Of a DNA stretch of 64,000 bases, positions 50,329-57,851 are shown piece after piece. Location of the stretch: contig CBFHRN010000002.1 in NCBI GenBank assembly GCA_965658275.1, positions 1 to 64,000 of the forward strand. Reading direction: 5' to 3'. The translations under genes were made by a program, and so were the position numbers. The stretch comes from Croceimicrobium sp965658275 (lineage in GTDB: Bacteria > Bacteroidota > Bacteroidia > Flavobacteriales > Schleiferiaceae). Below the pieces are notes generated by a model. The model was not told the origin of the DNA and made no database searches. It was given only the letters and a program-made list of their open reading frames with translations. Every line of letters starts with the position of its first letter. Position 1 is the first letter of the stretch.

Positions 50329-51660
50329 ATGCATTCTTTGCTCCTCCAAAAATTTCAAACTTGGAATATTGATTCTCGAGACCGACTGCTAATCGCCTTT
50401 AGCGGAGGATTAGATAGTAGAGTATTACTGGAATTGGTTTTAGAACTAGGCTTTCAGGTCGCCATTGCTCATTGCAATTTCAAGTTGAGGGGAGCCGACT
50501 CTGATATGGACGAACAGTTTTGCCGTGATCTATCTGTAAGCAAAGGAATCGAAGGGCACTTCACAGCATTCGACACCAAATATTACGCAGAAGAAAAAGG
50601 TCTTTCCACCCAAATGGCAGCGAGAGAACTACGCTATGAGTTCTTCGAAAAACTTCAAAAAGAGCTGGACTACAAAGCGGTATTAACCGCCCATCATGCG
50701 GATGATCAAATCGAAACAATGCTCTTTAAATTAGCGAGAGGAACTGCGCTGGACGGCGTTTCTGGAATTCCTAATAGCCGAGGTATTTTTAAACGCCCCT
50801 TGCTCGGTGTGTATCGTAAAGAACTTGAATCCTACGCAAAGGAACATCAATTGACTTGGCGGGAGGATGAATCCAATCAAGAAGACAAATACTTAAGAAA
50901 CGCCTATCGACTGCAGCTCATTCCAGCTTGGGAAAGGATCCAAAGTGACTTTAAAGAAAAGGCTCTTAAAAGTGGGGAGCTACTTAAGGAGCAAAATGCG
51001 AGTCTTAAAGCCTTACTCAGCGAAAAGTTGGATCAGCATCTAAAAAAAGAAGGGGAAGAAGAACATTTGCACTACCAAGACCTTTTTAAACAGGCCTACT
51101 GGTTTCAACTCATCTACTTTTGGTTAGAGGGGAAAGGAAATTGGGACTGGTCGGCCGTTCGAAATTTAGCCTTCACGAAAAAAGGCCGATATACACTTAC
51201 AGAGAATTACATCCTTGCACAAGACAATGGCTTTTTGCGTTTATCGCCTAAAAAAGAATATAGCCAGGTGGAACAATTTATCCACGCTACAGCCAGGCTG
51301 GTTACAGGACCCTCATTTAGTTTAGAAATTAAGAAAATCCCGAGTTCTGAGCGCCAAATAAAGCCCGCTGCCGAAAATCATTATTTTGATTTCGAAAAGC
51401 TCGAATTCCCACTTAAAATCCGCAATTGGCAAGAAGGAGACAAGTTTCAACCTTTAGGTATGTCAGGAACGAAAAAGGTATCCGACTATTTAATAGATCG
51501 TAAAATCCCCCGTCATGCAAAAGCAGAAAAAATGGTTTTAGTGAGCAACGGAAAGATCATTGCCCTACTCGGCGAGCGTATCGATCATAAATATAGGGTT
51601 CAAAATTCCTCGAAAACCATTTACTTTGTGCGGCTTAGTTATACAAACATCACCTCATGA
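50329..51660 (+). CDS. tilS: tRNA(Ile)-lysidine synthase
   Basis: Changes C34 of the CAU-anticodon tRNA-Ile to lysidine, so it reads AUA; essential. 443 residues. The ATP pyrophosphatase motif SGGLDS is at 25-30, VAIAHCNFKLRG and TAHHADDQIETMLFKLARGT follow, and the linker region has NQEDKYLRNAYRLQLIP. The C-terminal TilS-C domain has FQPLGMSGTKKVSDYLIDRK and VRQ-type closing strands. It overlaps the dsbD-like gene by four bases (ATGA). Confidence 0.94.
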   Translation: MHSLLLQKFQTWNIDSRDRLLIAFSGGLDSRVLLELVLELGFQVAIAHCNFKLRGADSDMDEQFCRDLSVSKGIEGHFTAFDTKYYAEEKGLSTQMAARELRYEFFEKLQKELDYKAVLTAHHADDQIETMLFKLARGTALDGVSGIPNSRGIFKRPLLGVYRKELESYAKEHQLTWREDESNQEDKYLRNAYRLQLIPAWERIQSDFKEKALKSGELLKEQNASLKALLSEKLDQHLKKEGEEEHLHYQDLFKQAYWFQLIYFWLEGKGNWDWSAVRNLAFTKKGRYTLTENYILAQDNGFLRLSPKKEYSQVEQFIHATARLVTGPSFSLEIKKIPSSERQIKPAAENHYFDFEKLEFPLKIRNWQEGDKFQPLGMSGTKKVSDYLIDRKIPRHAKAEKMVLVSNGKIIALLGERIDHKYRVQNSSKTIYFVRLSYTNITS

Positions 51661-53819
51661 GATTACTTTCCTCAATTTTTACTCTGCTCCTAACTGCACT
51701 CATTAGTCATGCTCAAATTTTAGATCCTGTGGATCTTGAGTTTCAAACCAAGAAATTGGGTATGGGAGAGTATGAGTTAATTGCCAAGGTTACAATGGAC
51801 CCGGGTTGGCATGTTTACTCCATCACTACCCCTGACACCTCATTTATTATAGGCTCAGATTTCACCTTTGAAAAGAATTCGCACTACGAGTTAATAGGTG
51901 GGCTAAAAGAGCCTAAACCGCACTGTGAGTACGATGAGAATTTTCAAGAAAATCTGTGTTACCATGAAAAGGTAGCATTATTCCGACAACATATTCGCAT
52001 ACGAACGAATCATGAATTCAAAATTCGGGCGGAGTTTACCTACCAAACTTGTAATGAAGCCACTTGCTTACCTCCTGAGTACATAGAGCATGTTTTTGTT
52101 ATCAACCCGGGTGTAACGCCTAAAAAAGAAGACAATAAGGTTGCTAGCGGCACAGCTGAAACTACCGGCACGGCTGATGTATCAGGCAACAACGAGACCG
52201 AACCAGCAGCATCAAACTCGGCTGCAGCTGCAGACATGACGGATGCGTCCAATTCTGGAGACTCCACAGAATTAACAGAAAAGCTTGAAATTGACTATTC
52301 TGAAACAGAAGTTTCTAGTGAGAGTAAAGCGGACTCTAGTCCTAAAGCAGATGAAAGCGAACCTACCGAAAAAGAAGAGGGACGCTCCATGTTGGGTATA
52401 TTCATCCTAAGTTTCTTAGGCGGTTTTGCAGCTTTGCTTACCCCATGTGTATTCCCGATGATTCCTCTAACGGTGAGCTTTTTTACGAAGCAATCTAAAA
52501 ACCGGGCAAAAGGAATCGCCAACGCCATTATTTACGGAGTTGCTATTATCGTCCTCTACACTTTATTAGGCCTATTAATAACCATTGGATTTGGTAGTGA
52601 TGCTTTAAATGCATTCTCAACCAACCCTTATGTAAACTTGGGCTTCTTTGTTCTTTTGGTTGTTTTTGCCATTAGCTTTTTTGGCGCTTTCGAAATCACT
52701 TTACCCAGCTCTTGGGTTAATAAGAGTGATGCCAATGCCGATAAAGGGGGTATCGTAGGTATCTTCTTTATGGCCTTTACTTTGGCCCTTGTCTCCTTCT
52801 CCTGCACCGGTCCTATCATCGGAACCTTATTGGTTGAAGCAGCCAGCGGTGGCTTCCAAGGCCCCTTAATTGGAATGTTTGGTTTTAGTTTAGCTCTTGC
52901 GCTTCCCTTTGCGCTATTTGCTGCCTTCCCAGGCTGGTTAAACTCTCTTCCCAAGAGCGGAGGTTGGTTAAATTCAGTAAAGGTGGTTCTTGGTTTTATT
53001 GAGCTAGCTTTTGCCTTCAAGTTCCTAAGTACCGCCGACCTCGTGTGGCAGGCAGGTATTTTAAAACGCGAATGGTTTCTCGCAATCTGGATCGGAATTG
53101 GATTCCTGTTAACTCTTTATCTATTGGGTAAATACAGAATGCCGCATGATAGCCCATCCGATAAAATCTCGGTATTCCGTTTAATGATGGCCGTTGTAAC
53201 CCTAAGCTTTACGGTATACCTCGTACCTGGTCTTTGGGGTGCCCCATTAAAGCTAATTAGCGGATTCCCGCCTCCCATGTTTTACAGTGAGTCTCCAAAT
53301 GGAGTAGGTGGAAGTGCAACCATTATGGCGGCCGAATCGGGTAGCATACCAGATGGCGCAGATCCAGAACATTGCCCTCATAACCTCAACTGCTTCCACG
53401 ACTTTGAAGTGGGAAAAACCTATGCCGAAAAGGTAAACAAACCTATTCTCCTTGACTTTACCGGTTGGGGCTGTGTAAACTGTCGAAAAATGGAGGAGCA
53501 AGTATGGAGTGACCCTCGAGTTATGGAAATTTTAAGGGAAGATGTTGTCCTCATCTCACTCTATGTAGATGAGCGTGAAGAGCTTTCGGAAAATGAAAAG
53601 TACACCAGTGATCTAACAGGCAAGAAAATTCGAACCGTTGGCAACAAGTGGTCTGATTTCCAAATTCGTCATTACAAAAGCAACGCCCAACCTCAATACG
53701 TAATCATTGGGCATGATTCTATGGAGCCCTTGAACGGCACTACCGCCTATGATCCAGACATTCAATTGTATATCGATTGGCTAAATGAAGGTATTGCTAA
53801 ATTCAAAGCCCTTCCATAA
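51657..53819 (+). CDS. dsbD: DsbD-type thiol:disulfide interchange protein
   Basis: Carries electrons from cytoplasmic thioredoxin across the inner membrane to periplasmic partners. 720 residues. A signal peptide is followed by a DsbD-alpha-like domain with TYQTCNEATCLPPE (Cys pair). An acidic Ser/Thr/Glu/Ala-rich linker covers about 165-240. The eight-helix core has LLTPCVFPMIPLTVSFF and SFSCTGPIIGTLLV with its two transmembrane cysteines. The C-terminal thioredoxin domain has the CVNC active site in DFTGWGCVNCRKME (about 604-608). The acidic linker is unusually long. Starts inside the last bases of tilS; nth begins one base before its end. Confidence 0.9.
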   Translation: MRLLSSIFTLLLTALISHAQILDPVDLEFQTKKLGMGEYELIAKVTMDPGWHVYSITTPDTSFIIGSDFTFEKNSHYELIGGLKEPKPHCEYDENFQENLCYHEKVALFRQHIRIRTNHEFKIRAEFTYQTCNEATCLPPEYIEHVFVINPGVTPKKEDNKVASGTAETTGTADVSGNNETEPAASNSAAAADMTDASNSGDSTELTEKLEIDYSETEVSSESKADSSPKADESEPTEKEEGRSMLGIFILSFLGGFAALLTPCVFPMIPLTVSFFTKQSKNRAKGIANAIIYGVAIIVLYTLLGLLITIGFGSDALNAFSTNPYVNLGFFVLLVVFAISFFGAFEITLPSSWVNKSDANADKGGIVGIFFMAFTLALVSFSCTGPIIGTLLVEAASGGFQGPLIGMFGFSLALALPFALFAAFPGWLNSLPKSGGWLNSVKVVLGFIELAFAFKFLSTADLVWQAGILKREWFLAIWIGIGFLLTLYLLGKYRMPHDSPSDKISVFRLMMAVVTLSFTVYLVPGLWGAPLKLISGFPPPMFYSESPNGVGGSATIMAAESGSIPDGADPEHCPHNLNCFHDFEVGKTYAEKVNKPILLDFTGWGCVNCRKMEEQVWSDPRVMEILREDVVLISLYVDEREELSENEKYTSDLTGKKIRTVGNKWSDFQIRHYKSNAQPQYVIIGHDSMEPLNGTTAYDPDIQLYIDWLNEGIAKFKALP

Positions 53820-54493
53820 TGACCAAATCGGAAAAGGTTAGTTTCCTCATAGATTCCTTAGAAGGACTCTATCCGGAAACACCTATTCCACTAGAGCACA
53901 AAGATCCTTTTACCTTACTCATAGCAGTATTGTTATCTGCTCAGTGCACGGATGAACGGGTTAATAAAATTAGTCCGCTTCTATTTGAACGAGCGGATAA
54001 CCCTTTTGATATGATGAAGCTTAGCCAGGAAGAAATCCAGGCCATTATTAGGCCCTGCGGATTAAGCCCTATGAAGTCTAAAGGAATCTATGGTTTATCC
54101 CGAATTTTGGTAAATGAATACAAGGGTGAAGTCCCGGCCGATTTCAAAGCACTGGAGGCCTTACCTGCCGTTGGACATAAAACAGCCTCTGTTGTGATGA
54201 GCCAAGGTTTTGGATACCCCGCCTTTCCGGTAGATACCCATATTCACCGACTTTTGCACCGCTGGAATATGAGTAATGGCAGGTCGGTAGAGCAAACTGA
54301 AAAGGATGCCAAACGATTATTTCCAAAAGAACTTTGGAATAAACTGCACCTACAAATTATATTTTACGGTCGCGAATACAGCCCTGCCCGAGGGTGGTCC
54401 CTAGAAAAAGACTTCATTTCTCGGCGCATTGGCCGAAAGAGTCTTATTCGAAAAACCTTTGGAGAAGTGGGAATTTCTTTGATGGAAGATTAA
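53819..54493 (+). CDS. nth: Endonuclease III without iron-sulfur ligands
   Basis: Base-excision DNA glycosylase/AP lyase for oxidised pyrimidines. 224 residues. The helix-hairpin-helix LPAVGHKTASVVM holds the catalytic Lys near 121, and FPVDTHIHRL holds the catalytic Asp near 139. The C-terminal region, where E. coli Nth has C-x6-C-x2-C-x5-C for its [4Fe-4S] cluster, reads YGREYSPARGWSLEKDFISR and has no cysteine at all. The catalytic residues are intact, so a cluster-free but active enzyme is likely. Its start overlaps the dsbD stop by one base, and its stop overlaps the convergent gene's stop. Confidence 0.88.
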   Translation: MTKSEKVSFLIDSLEGLYPETPIPLEHKDPFTLLIAVLLSAQCTDERVNKISPLLFERADNPFDMMKLSQEEIQAIIRPCGLSPMKSKGIYGLSRILVNEYKGEVPADFKALEALPAVGHKTASVVMSQGFGYPAFPVDTHIHRLLHRWNMSNGRSVEQTEKDAKRLFPKELWNKLHLQIIFYGREYSPARGWSLEKDFISRRIGRKSLIRKTFGEVGISLMED

Positions 54494-57400
54494 AAATCGG
54501 TGCTCATCGAGACGTAAAAGATTCCCGGTAAAACGATACCATCTTCTATACCCCAGGCCCAGTCTGCTCGGATGTAATAGCCAAACAAACGACTTCTCAA
54601 ACCCACACCGGTTCCTAAAATAAGAGGCTCCTTTTGAGAGTCTAATACAATTTGCCCTCCTGTTCCCAATGGAATCGTACGGGTATTAATTGCGTTTTCC
54701 CTTGACCACGGGTGAGGCCCATTCCAAGCAGTGCCTAAGTCGGCAAAACCAATTACCATGAGATTATTCAAGAAGTCGTTCCGAATCGGTCGATTGGCCA
54801 AATAGGATATAACTGGCCAGCGTAATTCAGAGTTAAGAACCGCAAATTGATTTCCGTTTCGCACATTTTGAAAGAAGCCCCGCATATTGGTGACTAAAGT
54901 TTGAAAGATGTAGTTATTCTCTCTCGCGATAGGAGTACTGGGATCTAAACGTGGCGAAAATTCATTATCGACACCACCCATTATATGAATTAACTTTTCG
55001 GGACCGAAGGAAGTGCCCGCTGCTAGGCGGTTTGCCCAAATCATGTTACGGTGAAGAATTAAATAATGCCTGGCATCAAAACCAGCGGTATACATACCGG
55101 CATTAGACTTAGTTAGGTTTCGATAATACTCGGCAAAAACCTTATAGCGTAATCCAGCATATAGGTTTAAACCTATCTTTCGGGTATTATCATAAACATA
55201 CGCTGATCTAGCAATCGCGTAATCTGTGTAGCGGATAGGATCGTCTATACGATTAAAATCAGTAGCTAAACGTATATTCTCGTCCATCCTGTATCCAGCA
55301 GACAGATGCAGACCAGCTACAGGATTAAAGGGATAAACCACTTTAAAGTTTAGCTCGTTATTGATTAGCCTGCGGAAATTATTAAGGGCAATGAATTGGA
55401 CTTGAGATCGACGGGTAAAGGTGTAGAACTTATCCCATCGGTCCTTGTAATCTGCCACCCCTACTAAAAACTCGGCATTTGGAGTAAGAGAGGTACCAGG
55501 TAATGGCTGAAAAGTGGTGCGAACTCCTGCAACAATGCGATAGTCATGCATTAAGTCCATAACTCCCACCTTAAAGTTCATGTTGAAGCCTTGATTTAGG
55601 ATATCACTGCTCACAAAACCCGTAAAAGGCTGATATTGGGGATTATCGAACATATTATCGAATCGCACCGTAAAGTTGTCCTGAAAGAAAGAAAGGAAGT
55701 AATTTCGAACGGGAGGAACTTCCAATTTATCCGATGCCTCAGCTACCACCTCGGACAATACATTGGGAAGCAATGGCACCTTTTTCACCTGAGATGAGTC
55801 AGAGCTTGGCCTTAAAGCCTCCTGCTTTGCATCAGCATAAAAGCGGTAATTGTAAATATCTATTGGCAAACGATCACGACGAATACCAGGGTAATATAAA
55901 GGTCGGTACTCAAGATTATAGCTCGGCTTCTTGACTACCAGTTCTTCATCTGGCATCGCCATTACATTGCTCTCCACTTTCATAGGCTTAATACCTATCT
56001 CCTCCAAGCTAGGGTACTCATCGACATAAAGTCGGTATCGCCCATCCTGCAAGTAAACGGTGGCGCGTAAAGCTTCTCGAGGAGCTAAATCTTGGTCCAC
56101 AATTGAAAAGGGAAGCGCTGATAATTGGTATTCTGAAAAATAATAATCGTAGTGGGTAATGGTATCGACATAGGCAATGGTCGAATCAACTTTTAACAAA
56201 TGCTGCCGGCGGCTACCATCGCGCTCCGTAAAAAAGGACAAAACCCCGGGAGCCATTTCCTTTATTCCAAACTCGTTTACCTTGGGCGAATTGGTCATCC
56301 GCCATATGAGCAAACTATCTTGTCCTAATTCACGATTTTCGGTCGCAAAAAGATCTAAATCACTAGTGCTAAGTTGCCTGCGGTCGTTAGGAATAAGGCT
56401 ATCGATTGGGCGATTGGAAGACCATGCAATTCGCCTGGCGTTGTTGAAGAAAACAGGGTCTACATCATCGTAAACATCATTCGTAATTGCCCTAATTTTA
56501 GTATTTAAGATGGTGTAAACATAAATATCAGATTGACCATTTTTCACCGCTGAAAACAAGAACTGCTTGCCATCTGGAGAATACTGAAGTGAAACGATTT
56601 TATCGAAGCGATAAAAAGGTTTTGTGGTAAGTTCTTTGTTCTCTAATTCATAAATACTAAACTGGGTGGTTCCCTCCTCCTCGGTAAAAATAGCAAGGCT
56701 TTCGCCTGAAGGATGCCAAGCTAACAATGGATAAGAATAGTCCGTGTTTTGAGCAATTCGATACCCCCCCTTGTAGATTCTCTTTTTCTTTCCCGTTTCC
56801 CTATCGTAGAGATAAACCTTGTATCTGGAAAAGCGGCGATCGACATATGCGATATAGCGACCATCTTTACTAAGCTTCACATCAGTAATCTCATGGTGCT
56901 TCCTTCCTTTTAGGACGGCGGTTTTGTCCTTAAATTTTTCCTTACCTGTATAGCCATATCTTTCTTGATAAAACTTCAACCAATCATTGGTCATCTCATC
57001 CATATCCTTTCCGAGGATATAAACAAAACCACTCTCAATATCTCGATTTACAACGGACATGTAAATGATATTTCGAATGACCCTACCACCATAAGTTTCT
57101 TTCACGTAATGCCAGAACGAATGGCCCGCATAACGTGCATCAAGCTGAGTGAGGCTATTGATATGATCGTACTTCCCGCTGAAAAAACCATCCCTCACTT
57201 GAACGTCAATGTCTCCATCCCATTCCTTTCCGATGTAGGATACCAACCCTTCTACATACCAAGCAGGTAGATTTAGCAAGGCCGAATTCGCCAAGCTCTG
57301 AGTAAAGCTACCGTAGATAAGATTACTTAAAACCACCTCAGAAAGCCCCATGCGTAAAGTCCTTTCGAGGTTGGCATAATTACCATCAAAATACACAAAA

Positions 57401-57792
57401 AGCCGACGTCCGCTAATTCGGGTAACACCCCCCGTATTGTAATCCTCTTCCGCCGAGGAATTAACATTGCTCTGCTTTAAGTCGGACAGGTTATTGAAAA
57501 CCAGAATTTGAATGCGCTCATCAAGAGGTGCATCTAAATAATTCTCGATCCGTGGTAAATTCTTATGGGTAAGCCTAGCTACGTTCTCCGCTAAAAACTC
57601 ATTCCCTCGGTAGAAATAAACATCAAAGGCATCAAAGCGGTAAAAGACCCAATCAAAGTCGTCGAACTGCACTCTATTCTTCCCATATTCTTGACGAATG
57701 CCATAGTAAAACTGGGCCTGCCCCTCAAAAAAGAGGAGCCCCAGTACTACAAGCCAGAAGCTTTTCAAAAATGCAGAGTATCTGTGCTTCAC
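54490..57792 (-). CDS. Giant outer-membrane protein: degenerate peptidase, TolB-like propeller, Omp85-like barrel
   Basis: 1100 residues from a GTG start. Signal peptide (FLKSFWLVVLGLLFFEGQA). About 30-270 resemble the peptidase-MA/gluzincin fold, with LNLPAWYVEGLVSYIGKEWD after a helix reading LRMGLSEVVLSNLIYG where HExxH would be expected, so it is probably inactive. About 290-530 hold PD40/TolB-type propeller repeats (DVKLSKDGRYIAYVDRRF, SLQYSPDGKQFLFSAVKNG). About 690-1100 are a beta-barrel with Omp85/surface-antigen features, ending FYVSMSTDF with a terminal Phe. It probably sits in the outer membrane with the propeller in the periplasm; function unknown. Confidence 0.75.
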   Translation of the reverse strand: MKHRYSAFLKSFWLVVLGLLFFEGQAQFYYGIRQEYGKNRVQFDDFDWVFYRFDAFDVYFYRGNEFLAENVARLTHKNLPRIENYLDAPLDERIQILVFNNLSDLKQSNVNSSAEEDYNTGGVTRISGRRLFVYFDGNYANLERTLRMGLSEVVLSNLIYGSFTQSLANSALLNLPAWYVEGLVSYIGKEWDGDIDVQVRDGFFSGKYDHINSLTQLDARYAGHSFWHYVKETYGGRVIRNIIYMSVVNRDIESGFVYILGKDMDEMTNDWLKFYQERYGYTGKEKFKDKTAVLKGRKHHEITDVKLSKDGRYIAYVDRRFSRYKVYLYDRETGKKKRIYKGGYRIAQNTDYSYPLLAWHPSGESLAIFTEEEGTTQFSIYELENKELTTKPFYRFDKIVSLQYSPDGKQFLFSAVKNGQSDIYVYTILNTKIRAITNDVYDDVDPVFFNNARRIAWSSNRPIDSLIPNDRRQLSTSDLDLFATENRELGQDSLLIWRMTNSPKVNEFGIKEMAPGVLSFFTERDGSRRQHLLKVDSTIAYVDTITHYDYYFSEYQLSALPFSIVDQDLAPREALRATVYLQDGRYRLYVDEYPSLEEIGIKPMKVESNVMAMPDEELVVKKPSYNLEYRPLYYPGIRRDRLPIDIYNYRFYADAKQEALRPSSDSSQVKKVPLLPNVLSEVVAEASDKLEVPPVRNYFLSFFQDNFTVRFDNMFDNPQYQPFTGFVSSDILNQGFNMNFKVGVMDLMHDYRIVAGVRTTFQPLPGTSLTPNAEFLVGVADYKDRWDKFYTFTRRSQVQFIALNNFRRLINNELNFKVVYPFNPVAGLHLSAGYRMDENIRLATDFNRIDDPIRYTDYAIARSAYVYDNTRKIGLNLYAGLRYKVFAEYYRNLTKSNAGMYTAGFDARHYLILHRNMIWANRLAAGTSFGPEKLIHIMGGVDNEFSPRLDPSTPIARENNYIFQTLVTNMRGFFQNVRNGNQFAVLNSELRWPVISYLANRPIRNDFLNNLMVIGFADLGTAWNGPHPWSRENAINTRTIPLGTGGQIVLDSQKEPLILGTGVGLRSRLFGYYIRADWAWGIEDGIVLPGIFYVSMSTDF

Positions 57793-57817
57793 GGTATTTC
57801 GATTAGACTCAATATCT

Positions 57818-57837
57818 TTAACGCATTAATGCGCTAA
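57818..57837. promoter_or_regulatory. 20-base near-perfect palindrome in a divergent promoter region
   Basis: TTAACGCATT / AATGCGCTAA matches its own reverse complement at 18 of 20 bases, with a perfect 12-base core CGCATTAATGCG at 57822-57833. It lies between the divergent starts at 57792 and 57852 and could be an operator. Confidence 0.4.
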
Positions 57838-57851
57838 TTATTCACTGCCCT

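Noticed and set aside
56764..56770. C7 run as a phase-variation site in the propeller/barrel gene
   Set aside because: It is one base shorter than the lipoprotein tract and lies in the middle of a propeller domain, with nothing else to suggest switching.
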